40,064 nt of DNA. It comes from Aquiflexum sp. TKW24L (lineage in GTDB: Bacteria; Bacteroidota; Bacteroidia; Cytophagales; Cyclobacteriaceae). Shown here in pieces: positions 1 to 8,358 of this stretch. The notes beneath the pieces are model-generated. The model did not search any database. It was not told where the DNA came from and was given only the letters and a program-made list of their open reading frames with translations. Where the stretch lies: NCBI RefSeq assembly GCF_023502205.1, contig NZ_JAMFLG010000040.1:1-40064 (forward strand). Reading direction: 5' to 3'. Position 1 is the first letter of the stretch; every line of letters begins with the position of its first letter. The translations under genes and the position numbers were made by a program.

Positions 1-49
1 TGGCCATCGGGATCAACTAGTATCAGATTGCTTTTGAAAAAAAATGATC

Positions 50-850
50 CTATAAGACCGCTTTCACCAGTTCCACCAACTTCTGCCCTGCCCGATTGGC
101 GGCAGCCACGACATCGGCATGTGTAAATTCCTTGGCCACTTTTGGAATACTTTCATTGGTAATCACAGAGATTCCCAAAACCTTCATGCCCATATGGTTG
201 GCGGCAATCACTTCAGGTACCGTACTCATCCCGACGGCATCTCCCCCGATAATCCTGCAATACCTGATTTCCGCTTTCGTCTCTAATTTTGGCCCCTGCA
301 TCCCGAGATAGGTTCCTGTTTTTAGCTTAATTCCCAATCTGTCAGCTTCGGATTTGGTTTTTTCTATCCAATCGAGATCAAAAGGTTCGCTCATATCCGG
401 AAACCTCTGGCCAAACTCTTCATTGTTTTTCCCACGTAAGGGGTTTTCCGGAAGGAGACTGATGATATCCTCAATCAGCATCAAATCTCCGACCTCAAAG
501 TCTTCATTCAATCCTCCGGCAGCATTGGTGACTATGAGCCTTTTGACACCGATCAACTTCATTGCCCGCAAGGGAAAAACCACATCAGCCATGTCATAGC
601 CTTCATAGTAATGAAAGCGCCCATTCATCGCCAACACAGCCACACCTTCCAATTTCCCAAAAATCAAATCTCCTCCATGACCTTCAACTGTGGCAACAGG
701 AAAATGGGGAATTTTAGTATAAGGAATCCTCTTCTGAATTTCGATTTCATCCACCAACCCACCAAGACCTGAACCGAGGATGATGGCTGTCTCGGGGAAT
801 CTCTTTATCTGCGACTTCAAAAAATCAACTGCAGCCAGTTCTTTTATCAT
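50..850 (-). CDS. Purine nucleoside phosphorylase, PNP-I family (Asn-type)
   Basis: 266-residue trimeric-type purine nucleoside phosphorylase; cleaves (deoxy)inosine/guanosine with phosphate to base plus (deoxy)ribose-1-phosphate in the cytoplasmic purine salvage pathway. Visible motifs: phosphate-binding GSGLG (residues 26-30), TVEGH (54-58), MNGRFHYYEGY (75-85), TNAAGG (108-113), LETKAE (189-194) and GMSTVPEV (207-214). The base-recognition Glu (E190, human E201) and Asn (N232 in ITNES, human N243) are both present, which predicts 6-oxopurine (Ino/Guo) specificity. Length is normal for the family. It lies 27 nt downstream of a second PNP gene on the same strand, probably one transcript. The family is certain; substrate preference is inferred from the two residues. 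Confidence 0.95.
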   Translation of the reverse strand: MIKELAAVDFLKSQIKRFPETAIILGSGLGGLVDEIEIQKRIPYTKIPHFPVATVEGHGGDLIFGKLEGVAVLAMNGRFHYYEGYDMADVVFPLRAMKLIGVKRLIVTNAAGGLNEDFEVGDLMLIEDIISLLPENPLRGKNNEEFGQRFPDMSEPFDLDWIEKTKSEADRLGIKLKTGTYLGMQGPKLETKAEIRYCRIIGGDAVGMSTVPEVIAANHMGMKVLGISVITNESIPKVAKEFTHADVVAAANRAGQKLVELVKAVL

Positions 851-877
851 AGCTTTGAATAAATCAGATATTCAATA

Positions 878-1714
878 TCAAAGTGATTTTACCAGTTCCC
901 GGATGATCAGACTCATGCCAGGTTCAGCTTTGGCAGCACCGGCCAATACTTCAGCAAGGCTGATTTTCCTGACCTTTCCGGGAGAACACAGATCTGTAAT
1001 TGCGGATATCGCGAATACCGTCATTTCCATATGTCTCGCCACGATGACTTCAGGGATGGTACTCATGCCGATGGCGTCACCACCAATAGTCCTTAGGTAT
1101 TTGTATTCTGCTTTGGTTTCGAGGTTTGGACCCTGAACAGCGGCGTAGACTCCCTGATGAACGTTCAGCCCATTTGCGGCGGCGATTTCCATACCCTTTT
1201 TGACCAAAGACGAATCATAGGGTTCGGACATGTCAGGAAACCTCACCCCAAATGCATCGAGATTTTTGCCTCGGAGGGGATTCTCGGGAAAGAGGTCAAT
1301 GTGGTCGTTAATGATCATGAGTTCGCCGATGCCATAATCAGGATTCAAGCCTCCTGCAGCATTGGAGACAAAAAGATGTCCGATGCCTAGTTTTTTCATG
1401 ACCCTGACAGGAAAAGTCACCTCCTTCATCGAGTATCCTTCATAATAATGAAATCTCCCTTTCATGACGACCACAGATTTTCCGGATAGCTTCCCAAAAA
1501 TCAATTTCCCATGATGGCTTTCTACAGTGGAAACTGGAAAAAATGGAATGGATTCATAAGGGATTTCCATTTCAATTTCTATGTGTTGGATCAGTTGGCC
1601 CAGGCCGGTACCGAGGATAATTCCTATTCCAGGAGATTGCGGATATCGTTTTTGGATATATTCAAAAGCAAAATCAATTTGCTCAGTATAAGAAAGAGTG
1701 GATGGTGAAGTCAT
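878..1714 (-). CDS. Purine nucleoside phosphorylase paralogue, PNP-I family (Asp-type)
   Basis: 278-residue second PNP-I/MTAP-superfamily phosphorylase. Motifs: GTGLG (35-39), KGRFHYYEGY (85-94), SNAAGG (117-122), LETKAE (198-203) and GMSTIPEV (216-223). The residue aligned with human PNP N243 is aspartate here (D241, in AITDLCS), whereas its downstream neighbour keeps Asn; the Glu equivalent to E201 (E199) is retained. Asp at this position is what methylthioadenosine phosphorylase uses to read 6-aminopurines, so this copy may have a shifted or broader base preference (inference). It is the first gene of a likely two-gene purine-salvage transcript. The ATG at 1714 is the only sensible start. 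No clear TAnnTTTG element was found upstream. Confidence 0.93.
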   Translation of the reverse strand: MTSPSTLSYTEQIDFAFEYIQKRYPQSPGIGIILGTGLGQLIQHIEIEMEIPYESIPFFPVSTVESHHGKLIFGKLSGKSVVVMKGRFHYYEGYSMKEVTFPVRVMKKLGIGHLFVSNAAGGLNPDYGIGELMIINDHIDLFPENPLRGKNLDAFGVRFPDMSEPYDSSLVKKGMEIAAANGLNVHQGVYAAVQGPNLETKAEYKYLRTIGGDAIGMSTIPEVIVARHMEMTVFAISAITDLCSPGKVRKISLAEVLAGAAKAEPGMSLIIRELVKSL

Positions 1715-1939
1715 AGTATAAAATTTCTCTAAGGTAGGGAATCTTGGTAATTTGAATTACAAATTCTAATTCATATGAAAGTGTAATTACAAAGTACACC
1801 TCATATAACAACATTTTACACCCAGACACAGAAGGTTACGAGGTCAATTGAATTTGAATATCCACTTTCTCCAATTCAATTGTTAGACCACATTTTGGGG
1901 ATCCTTTCTCGTGTCACTTTTTATCTTACCACAAACCTG

Positions 1940-1977
1940 CCTGCCGGCAGGAAGTAACCATCCCGATGGCTATCGGG
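1940..1977. repeat. Pair of short GC-rich palindromes
   Basis: A perfect 12-bp palindrome CCTGCCGGCAGG (1940-1951) is followed 10 nt later by a perfect hairpin CCCGAT-GGCT-ATCGGG (1962-1977; 6-bp stem, 4-nt loop). They sit in non-coding DNA far from gene ends and carry no T-run, so they are not ordinary terminators. Their composition differs from the AT-rich surroundings, which fits an interspersed extragenic palindromic element; whether it is multicopy cannot be judged from this window. Confidence 0.6.
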
Positions 1978-2416
1978 AGGCAAGAAATTTTAATCCTCCC
2001 ACGCGAAGTGCTACGCCGGCCTGGAAAAACTTCTTCCTGCCCATAGGTGTTCCCTTGGAGAATCTTCCTGAAGTTTAAGATTCCTGAATAGAAAACCATT
2101 GAAATTTCTAATCTCGGGTATCCATCAACCAACAGCCTCGAAGTGAGCTGAATAAGAATAGCCCCGAGCAGGGTGCTTCTCGGTTTTACATTCTCTCACT
2201 AATCTCCCCAACCTAGGTGTAGTTTAGCGATTGATAGCGGACTGGGTGGAATTTGTAATTGCACCCTTTATCCTTTCTAATTTGCAATTGGACTATTCAT
2301 TAAACCCTCAAACAAAGGGTAATTCTCGGCATCTTGAATTACGAATCCTACTAAACAAAAAGGTGTAGATAAATCATGACAAATGTCGCGAATAAACTTA
2401 GCAATAAATCTGATCC

Positions 2417-2545
2417 TTAACTTTGCGTTTTTGCGTCTTTGCGAGACATAATTATCCGACTTTGTTGTATTTACGACTCTTTGCGGGACCAATCAATAAT
2501 CTGACTTTGTCGTCTTGGTGCCTTCGTGGGAAACAACCGACTTTG
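2417..2545. repeat. Degenerate tandem repeat, roughly 35-45-bp unit
   Basis: Three or more related units can be lined up, each starting with (C/T/A)GACTTTG or AACTTTG and containing a CTTTGCG(A/G)GA(C) or CTTCGTGGGA core. They begin near 2419, 2457, 2501 and, partly, 2538. Spacing is irregular and the copies are diverged. No coding frame is maintained through it. It ends about 70 nt before the FMN-reductase start. Function is unknown. Confidence 0.5.
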
Positions 2546-2617
2546 ATTTTAAACATTCCTGAAACTTATTGACTTTCTAGATTGTATTACCTCAAATCCA
2601 CAGAAAGCACCTTTTGC

Positions 2618-3142
2618 ATGATCAAGATCATCGTCGGTACAAACCGCAGAAATTCCGTCTCAGAAAAAATAGCATTGATATACCAGGATCTTTTGGCCAA
2701 AATGGACACGCCATCGGAGATTTTATTACTGGAAGATTTGCCTCATGATTTTATTTTTTCGGCCCTTTACCATAACAACGGCAAAAACGAGGGCTACAAT
2801 AGCTTTCACCAAAAAATCAAAGAAGGGACAAAATTTGTTTTCGTCGTACCGGAATACAACGGTTCTTTCCCCGGCATATTGAAAGGATTTATAGATGGGA
2901 TGACTTATCCCAACTCTTTCCGCAATAAAAAATGTGCCTTGATAGGCATTTCATCAGGAATAGGCGGGGGTGGCATCGCTTTGAGCCACCTCACCGACAT
3001 CTTCCACTACGTGGGTATGCATGTACTTGCCCTCAAGCCCAAACTAGCCAAGATCGAGGACAATATGTCAGATAACCTGCTCACCAACAGGCTGTACATG
3101 GAATTACTCCATACCCAAGCAGAAATGTTGATCAACTTCTAA
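2618..3142 (+). CDS. NADPH-dependent FMN reductase-family flavoprotein
   Basis: 174-residue flavodoxin-fold protein. The N-terminus IIVGTNRRNSVSEKIA matches the FMN-phosphate loop of the NADPH-dependent FMN reductase/azoreductase family, and PEYNGSFPGILKGFIDG (about residues 80-96) is the second conserved FMN-binding segment. A Gly-rich loop (GIGGGG, about 117-122) follows. The expected role is NAD(P)H-dependent reduction of FMN, quinones or similar small acceptors in the cytoplasm; the physiological substrate cannot be told. I start at ATG 2618 rather than the upstream in-frame TTG at 2582, because the family begins directly with the beta strand. It is convergent with ftsZ: the two stop codons are 2 nt apart, with no terminator between. 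Confidence 0.88.
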   Translation: MIKIIVGTNRRNSVSEKIALIYQDLLAKMDTPSEILLLEDLPHDFIFSALYHNNGKNEGYNSFHQKIKEGTKFVFVVPEYNGSFPGILKGFIDGMTYPNSFRNKKCALIGISSGIGGGGIALSHLTDIFHYVGMHVLALKPKLAKIEDNMSDNLLTNRLYMELLHTQAEMLINF

Positions 3143-3144
3143 AG

Positions 3145-4782
3145 TTAATCGACATTGTCATGCAAAAACCTGTTGTTCTTCAGAAATTCATTTTCATCAG
3201 TCAGGTTGTACCTTGAGATGCTTCTCTCAGAACTATGCTGTACATCAGCCAATTTCACTTCTTTTCTGAGATAAGCAGGTGTTTCCAATTTATCTTTGAA
3301 TTCCTCAGGATGCTGATTGTAAGTCTTGATGCTTTTCAGCTTTTCAAAACGCTCATGTGCCCTTTGGATGGCTTTTAGCTTCAATTGCTCATAGTAATCA
3401 TTGCTATGCGCAGGCTTTGGCTCTTCTTTTTCAGCAACTTTCGGTGCTTCTTCTGTAATTTCTTCTTCAGTATCCAAAGTAAAAACCACTTTTTTCACTT
3501 CAGGTTTTGCAGGAACAAACTCAAACTGTGGCTCCATTTCTTCCTCTTTGTCTTCAGTTACCGGAGCGGGAACTTCAACCTTTGGTTTTATTTCTTCAGG
3601 TTTGCTTTCATTGGCCGGAGTAAACAAAGGCTTGTTGAAAGTAAAAGTGAAAGTCTGTCCGGGAGCCGGAGTAGCATCTTCCTCTACTTTAGAAGTTTTT
3701 CCTGATTCGAGGTCAATCACTTTTTTGCTGTTGTCCTCTTCAATGACCGCGGCAACAACCACTTCTTCTTTCCTTCCAGAAGGTGAAGCTGTAGTCAATC
3801 TGTCCATTTCAAAACCTGTGGCAATGACTGTGACACGGATTCCTTTGCTCAGTTCAGTATCAATACCTTGACCAAAGATCACCTCAGCATCGTCACCGGC
3901 TCTTTCTTGGATGTACTCGGTGATTTCGCTCAACTCGTCCATGGAGAGTTCGTCGTCCTCACCAGACATGATAGAAAGCAATATTTTCTGTGCGCCTTTG
4001 ATATCCACGTTGTTTAGCAACGGAGAAGCAATGGCTTTCTCGGCAGCGCGGATAGCACGTCCTTCACCTTCTTCGGTTGCAGAACCCATGACGGCAGCAC
4101 CTGCGTTTTTCATGACTGTCTTCACATCTTCAAAATCAACGTTGACATCCTGATGGATGGTGATGATTTCGGCGATGGATTTGGCTGCTGTCGACAGGAC
4201 GTTATCAGCTTTGGCAAATGCCGAACGGATCGCAAGGTTGCCATAGATTTCTCTCAATTTATCATTGAGGATAACCAGAACAGTATCGCAGCTTTCTTTC
4301 AAAGCTTCGATGCCGAGCTGCGCAGCGATCATTTTCTTTCTTCCTTCGAATACGAAAGGAGCAGTTACGATACCCACAGTAAGGATGTCCATGTCTTTGG
4401 CGATTTTGGCGATCACCGGTGCGGCACCTGTACCTGTACCACCACCCATGCCGGCAGTGATAAATACCATCTTGGTATTGTCTGAAAGCAATTCACGGAT
4501 ATCTTCCTTGCTTTCCAATGCAGCGCTTTTTCCTTTTTCAGGATTGGCACCTGCACCTAATCCTTCGGTTAGGTTAGCACCTAACTGAAGCCTCAAAGGA
4601 ACCGGACTGCTCTTCAAAGCCTGGGCATCGGTGTTGACCACAACGAACTCCACGTCCTTTATTCCTTGGTTGTACATATGGTTCACAGCATTGGAACCAC
4701 CTCCCCCCACACCGATCACCTTGATGATGGATTTGTGGTTTTTTGGAAGATCAAATTTGTAATCTTTCATGTTATCTGACAT
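3145..4782 (-). CDS. ftsZ: Cell division protein FtsZ
   Basis: 545-residue tubulin-like GTPase that polymerises into the cytokinetic Z ring. The GTP-binding G-box GGGTGTGA is at residues 113-120, the N-terminal IGVGGGGSNAV at 23-33, and the T7 catalytic loop NVDFED at 214-219. The globular core ends near residue 330. It is followed by a long acidic/Pro-rich linker (about 335-460), a helical charged segment (about 462-490), TPAYLRK (501-507) resembling the FtsA-binding conserved tail peptide of other FtsZs, and 38 further residues ending HDNVD. The protein is about 160 residues longer than E. coli FtsZ, as expected for Bacteroidota. Last gene of the dcw operon, 98 nt after ftsA. ATG at 4782 chosen; Met5 is an alternative. 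Confidence 0.98.
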   Translation of the reverse strand: MSDNMKDYKFDLPKNHKSIIKVIGVGGGGSNAVNHMYNQGIKDVEFVVVNTDAQALKSSPVPLRLQLGANLTEGLGAGANPEKGKSAALESKEDIRELLSDNTKMVFITAGMGGGTGTGAAPVIAKIAKDMDILTVGIVTAPFVFEGRKKMIAAQLGIEALKESCDTVLVILNDKLREIYGNLAIRSAFAKADNVLSTAAKSIAEIITIHQDVNVDFEDVKTVMKNAGAAVMGSATEEGEGRAIRAAEKAIASPLLNNVDIKGAQKILLSIMSGEDDELSMDELSEITEYIQERAGDDAEVIFGQGIDTELSKGIRVTVIATGFEMDRLTTASPSGRKEEVVVAAVIEEDNSKKVIDLESGKTSKVEEDATPAPGQTFTFTFNKPLFTPANESKPEEIKPKVEVPAPVTEDKEEEMEPQFEFVPAKPEVKKVVFTLDTEEEITEEAPKVAEKEEPKPAHSNDYYEQLKLKAIQRAHERFEKLKSIKTYNQHPEEFKDKLETPAYLRKEVKLADVQHSSERSISRYNLTDENEFLKNNRFLHDNVD

Positions 4783-4835
4783 TTTTTATCTATTGGTGAA
4801 AATATTTTCCTTTTTAGTATGGTTTTTGTGAAGAA

Positions 4836-4866
4836 GGGAATTAGAAGACAAAATCTTCTAACTCCC
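4836..4866 (-). promoter_or_regulatory. Long hairpin in the ftsA-ftsZ spacer
   Basis: Arms at 4836-4848 and 4854-4866 pair over 13 positions with a single A-C mismatch and a 5-nt loop (CAAAA on plus). It lies in the only sizeable spacer of the dcw operon, between the ftsA stop (4881) and the ftsZ start (4782), about 54 nt before ftsZ. There is no downstream T-run in the direction of transcription, so a simple terminator is unlikely. An RNA processing/stability element or a leader structure uncoupling ftsZ from ftsA is possible (inference). Confidence 0.55.
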
Positions 4867-4880
4867 TAGTATGATAAGCC

Positions 4881-6203
4881 CTAGTAATTATTATCATCAT
4901 GAATATCATTGGTGATGATATCCTTCAATTTCTTTCCTATACTAGAGAAGATGTTCGGGCCAAACTCAGTTTTTACGGGTTTGGCCTGTATTTTTTGAGT
5001 ATTTGTGTTTCCACTTTCTTTTCTAAGTCTATATAGATTTTCCCTTTCGTCGAGTGATTTGAATCCCGCCAATACCAATCCCACGGAGGTAGCATACATC
5101 GGACTTTTCACTTCTTCGATTTTGGATTTGCCCAAATGCTCATTTGGATAACCGATTCTGGTATCCAATCCCGTCATATATTCAAAAAGTTGGGAAACTC
5201 CCTGAAGCTGTGAACCACCGCCGGTAAGGACTATTCCTCCGGTAAGTTTTTTGTAATGGCCGCTTGCAACCAATTCATTTTGTACATATTCGATAATTTC
5301 TTCCATCCTTGCCTGAATGATCGCTGCGAGGTTTTTGATAGAAATCTCCTTAGGCTGTCTGTTACGAAGACCAGGGATGGATACGATTTCGTTTGGATTG
5401 GCTTCTTCGGCAATGGCTTTTCCAAATTTGGTTTTGAGCAATTCGGCCTGATGGTGAAGTACCATGCAACCTTCCTTGATATCTGCAGTGATGATATTTC
5501 CTCCCAAAGGAATGACTGCAGTATGACGGATGATGTTGTCGTAGAATATCGCAATGTCTGTCGTACCACCACCGATATCTACCAAGCAAACGCCTGCTTC
5601 TTTGTCCTGCTCGCTCAGTACAGACAGCGAACTCGCCAATGGCTCAAGAATCAAATCCTGGGAAATCAGGTTGGCACGCTTCACGCAACGGTTGATGTTA
5701 TTGATGGCAGTTGTTTGTGCAGTGATGATATGGAAATCCGCTTCAAGCCTGGAACCAGACATTCCAACAGGATCTTTGATCCCATCTTCATAGTCCACAA
5801 TGTAGTCCTGTGGCATGACGTGTATGATGGTATTTCCGGGAGGCACGACGATATTCTCCATGTCATTGGATAACCTTCTGACATCCTCTACAGTAATTTC
5901 ATCTTGATTGGGCTGACGGATAATGACCCCATGATGGATCGTGCTGCGGATATGCTGTCCGGCAATCCCAACGATCACTTCCCCGATATCCACGTCAGCC
6001 ATGTCAGACGCATCCTGCATCGCCTTTTGGATTGCGTTGACAGTCTTGTCTATATTGGTGACGATGCCACGGATGACACCATCGGATACGGCTTTGCCCA
6101 TGCCGAGAACCTCCAGTTTACCAAATTCATTTTTGCGACCGATGATCGCACAGATTTTGGTGGTTCCGATGTCAAGTCCTACAATCAATTTGTTGTTTTC
6201 CAT
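4881..6203 (-). CDS. ftsA: Cell division protein FtsA
   Basis: 440-residue actin-like ATPase that tethers FtsZ filaments to the inner membrane. Phosphate-1 motif GLDIGTTKICAIIG at residues 9-22, phosphate-2 DIGGGTTD at 209-216, and an adenosine-motif loop GGIVLTGGGSQL near residues 328-339. The FtsA-specific 1C domain lies between about 83 and 165 instead of an actin 1B domain. The C-terminus ends with a short amphipathic stretch (FSSIGKKLKDII) suited to membrane binding, after a disordered linker. It starts 11 nt after ftsQ and precedes ftsZ, as in most dcw clusters. Confidence 0.97.
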   Translation of the reverse strand: MENNKLIVGLDIGTTKICAIIGRKNEFGKLEVLGMGKAVSDGVIRGIVTNIDKTVNAIQKAMQDASDMADVDIGEVIVGIAGQHIRSTIHHGVIIRQPNQDEITVEDVRRLSNDMENIVVPPGNTIIHVMPQDYIVDYEDGIKDPVGMSGSRLEADFHIITAQTTAINNINRCVKRANLISQDLILEPLASSLSVLSEQDKEAGVCLVDIGGGTTDIAIFYDNIIRHTAVIPLGGNIITADIKEGCMVLHHQAELLKTKFGKAIAEEANPNEIVSIPGLRNRQPKEISIKNLAAIIQARMEEIIEYVQNELVASGHYKKLTGGIVLTGGGSQLQGVSQLFEYMTGLDTRIGYPNEHLGKSKIEEVKSPMYATSVGLVLAGFKSLDERENLYRLRKESGNTNTQKIQAKPVKTEFGPNIFSSIGKKLKDIITNDIHDDNNY

Positions 6204-6214
6204 AGCGATTTCAA

Positions 6215-6970
6215 TTATTCACAAACAATCTGGCCCTTATATTTTACATTGACTCTGCTGTATGCATTCCATCCTTTTGCGGGGATGATTTCATCATAAA
6301 ACAGGTTTATCTTTTCAAATTTTTCTTCTAAATCCTTGGCATCCCCAAACTCAATGACCTGCTTGCCCACTTGCTGATAGAGTTTGATGTCTGACTTTCT
6401 GGAAATATCCATTCCCGAAATCTGTGCTTTCCAAAATTCATCCTCATTGATGAAGTTGATCATGGCCATCAAGTCGCTGTGACTTTCGGAGATATCCTCG
6501 AGCTTCAGCAGACTTTCAGCATAAGCACCTTCGAGCGTCATCACCCTTGTGGTGTAGGAACTTGAGGTCGGTAATATTTTTCCTTCTGTAGAGATGTAGC
6601 CATCTGCCGCACTTGGCCTTACGATCCTCGCAATAGGAATATGTTGGGTGATTTCGACCATCACATGTCCTTTTGGATCCGAGGAAACCTCAGCGTTTTG
6701 GACAAAAGCATAGGTCTCCACCTTCTTTTCAATTTTATTCAAATCCACTTCCTGCAGGGATATTCCATTTTGCAACAGTGGAAATTCAACCTGGATATTT
6801 TTTAAAATGTCCTTTTCATTCACGAAATAGACATCGGCAATTCCTTTGATCCTGATTTCAATACCGGTAAAAACCCTTTCGGAATCCCTTTTCTCTACGA
6901 ATCCGATAAAACCGATGAGAACCATGGTCAAAGCGGTGAAAATCAATGATTTTTTGATTCTAAATTTCAT
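6215..6970 (-). CDS. ftsQ: Cell division protein FtsQ/DivIB-like
   Basis: 251-residue bitopic membrane protein. A short positively charged N-terminus is followed by one membrane segment (about residues 8-24, LIFTALTMVLIGFIGFV) and then a periplasmic region with a POTRA-like start (about 38-110). FtsQ connects early cytoplasmic and late periplasmic division proteins through FtsB/FtsL-type partners. Sequence similarity to proteobacterial FtsQ is low, as usual in Bacteroidota, so the call rests on topology plus position between murC and ftsA. Its ATG overlaps the murC stop by 4 nt, suggesting translational coupling. Confidence 0.9.
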   Translation of the reverse strand: MKFRIKKSLIFTALTMVLIGFIGFVEKRDSERVFTGIEIRIKGIADVYFVNEKDILKNIQVEFPLLQNGISLQEVDLNKIEKKVETYAFVQNAEVSSDPKGHVMVEITQHIPIARIVRPSAADGYISTEGKILPTSSSYTTRVMTLEGAYAESLLKLEDISESHSDLMAMINFINEDEFWKAQISGMDISRKSDIKLYQQVGKQVIEFGDAKDLEEKFEKINLFYDEIIPAKGWNAYSRVNVKYKGQIVCE

Positions 6971-8358
6971 AGCGATTTCATCCAGAGTGCAATGGGTAAT
7001 ACCAGTCTATCTATGTCTCCTGCACCGATGGTGACCAAAACCTCAGGCTTTGCGGCTTTGAGGTAATCCATCAATCCTTCTTTGGATTGGAGGGACTTCT
7101 TAGCGGAAGTGATTCCATCCAATAACATCGTTGCATTCACTCCCTCGATGGGGAGTTCCCTTGCCGGATAAATTTCCAGCAACACCACCTCGTCAGCGAT
7201 AGATAGGCTTTCTGAAAATCCTGCTGCAAAATCCCTAGTCCTTGTGAAAAGGTGCGGTTGGAAAATTGCAGTCAGCTTTTTGTCAGGATACATGGCTTTG
7301 ACCGATGATAGAAAAGCCCGAATCTCCTCAGGATGGTGTGCATAATCATCGATAAATACCCTGTCCTTTTCCTGAACCCAGATTTCAAACCTTCTCTTTA
7401 CTCCTTTATAACTTGCCAATCCTTCACGGACGGCTTCTTGTTCTATTCCATAATCCAAAGCAACTGTAATGGCAGGCAGGGCATTTTCCACATTGTGAAA
7501 TCCCGGCATAAACATTTCCAAACCCTTGATTTCAGTGTCTCCACTGACATAATCGAAAGTGAAGGCAGCAGCTCCCGCTACGATATTCTTGGCTTGGATC
7601 TCCCCGATGTTGATTCCGTATTGCTTCACGGTAACGGTTTTTGATTTTGGAGCTCCAAGTTTTTGGAATGCCTTTGCATGGATATACAATGACCCGTCGG
7701 CAGCAATCAGGTCAATAAATGCCCTGAACCCATCCATCATCTGTGCGTCATCTCCATAGATATCCAAGTGGTCGGGATCAGCACTTGTGACCACCGCGAC
7801 ATTGGGATGGAGGTGCAGGAAAGAGCGGTCAAACTCATCCGCCTCAACGACCACAGTTGCGTCTCCACTTTCCTCGTCATGGAGGATCAGGTTGGAATTG
7901 TAATTTTGTGTCAAGCCACCCAAAAAGGCAGCGATATTTTTTCCACCTGATTTAAGTAGGTGAGCGACCATGGAAGAAGTTGTGGTCTTGCCATGTGTTC
8001 CCGCTACCGCAATCGTCGGAAGGTCAGCAGTGATCATCCCAAGAACAGCAGCTCTTTTTTTGATGCTGTAGCCGTTGTTTTGGAAGAAGTTCAGTTGGAT
8101 AGAATCCTTTGGCATCGCCGGAGTCCAAATGACCAAAGTATGGACTTTGTCATAGCGGATCCTGGATGGGATATTTTCCAAAGTATCTTCAAACACAATC
8201 TCCATTCCCTCGGCCACCAATGCATCTGTCAATGGAGAAGGCGTGCGGTCATAGCCGGAGACTTTGATGCCGACATGGTTAAACCACCTCGCCAAAGCAC
8301 TCATGCCTATGCCACCTATTCCAAGGAAATGGACACTATGTAGGTTTTTCAGATTCAT
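6967..8358 (-). CDS. murC: UDP-N-acetylmuramate--L-alanine ligase MurC
   Basis: 463-residue Mur ligase that adds the first residue (L-Ala) of the peptidoglycan stem peptide to UDP-MurNAc using ATP. The N-terminal Rossmann-type UDP-binding loop is HFLGIGGIGMSALA (10-23), the ATP-binding P-loop AVAGTHGKTTT lies at 117-127, and DDYAHHPEEI is the conserved MurC motif of the central/C-terminal region. Length is normal. It overlaps murG by 4 nt upstream and ftsQ by 4 nt downstream. Confidence 0.97.
   Translation of the reverse strand: MNLKNLHSVHFLGIGGIGMSALARWFNHVGIKVSGYDRTPSPLTDALVAEGMEIVFEDTLENIPSRIRYDKVHTLVIWTPAMPKDSIQLNFFQNNGYSIKKRAAVLGMITADLPTIAVAGTHGKTTTSSMVAHLLKSGGKNIAAFLGGLTQNYNSNLILHDEESGDATVVVEADEFDRSFLHLHPNVAVVTSADPDHLDIYGDDAQMMDGFRAFIDLIAADGSLYIHAKAFQKLGAPKSKTVTVKQYGINIGEIQAKNIVAGAAAFTFDYVSGDTEIKGLEMFMPGFHNVENALPAITVALDYGIEQEAVREGLASYKGVKRRFEIWVQEKDRVFIDDYAHHPEEIRAFLSSVKAMYPDKKLTAIFQPHLFTRTRDFAAGFSESLSIADEVVLLEIYPARELPIEGVNATMLLDGITSAKKSLQSKEGLMDYLKAAKPEVLVTIGAGDIDRLVLPIALWMKSL

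Larger units (their letters stand above)
1715..2617. other. Gene-free interval with palindromes and degenerate repeats
   Basis: About 900 nt between the divergently oriented PNP and FMN-reductase genes. Short reading frames here (for example 1926-2132 and 2277-2492 on minus) have no recognisable domain and run through repeats, so I do not call them. The left part near 1750-1800 is AT-rich with imperfect AATTTGTAATTC-type inverted sequence. The middle holds GC-rich palindromes and the right part a degenerate direct repeat, both listed separately. No tRNA or riboswitch was recognised. Confidence 0.6.

Noticed and set aside
1926-2492. Two minus-strand frames of 68 and 71 codons
   Set aside because: They run across palindromes and degenerate repeats and show no family resemblance.
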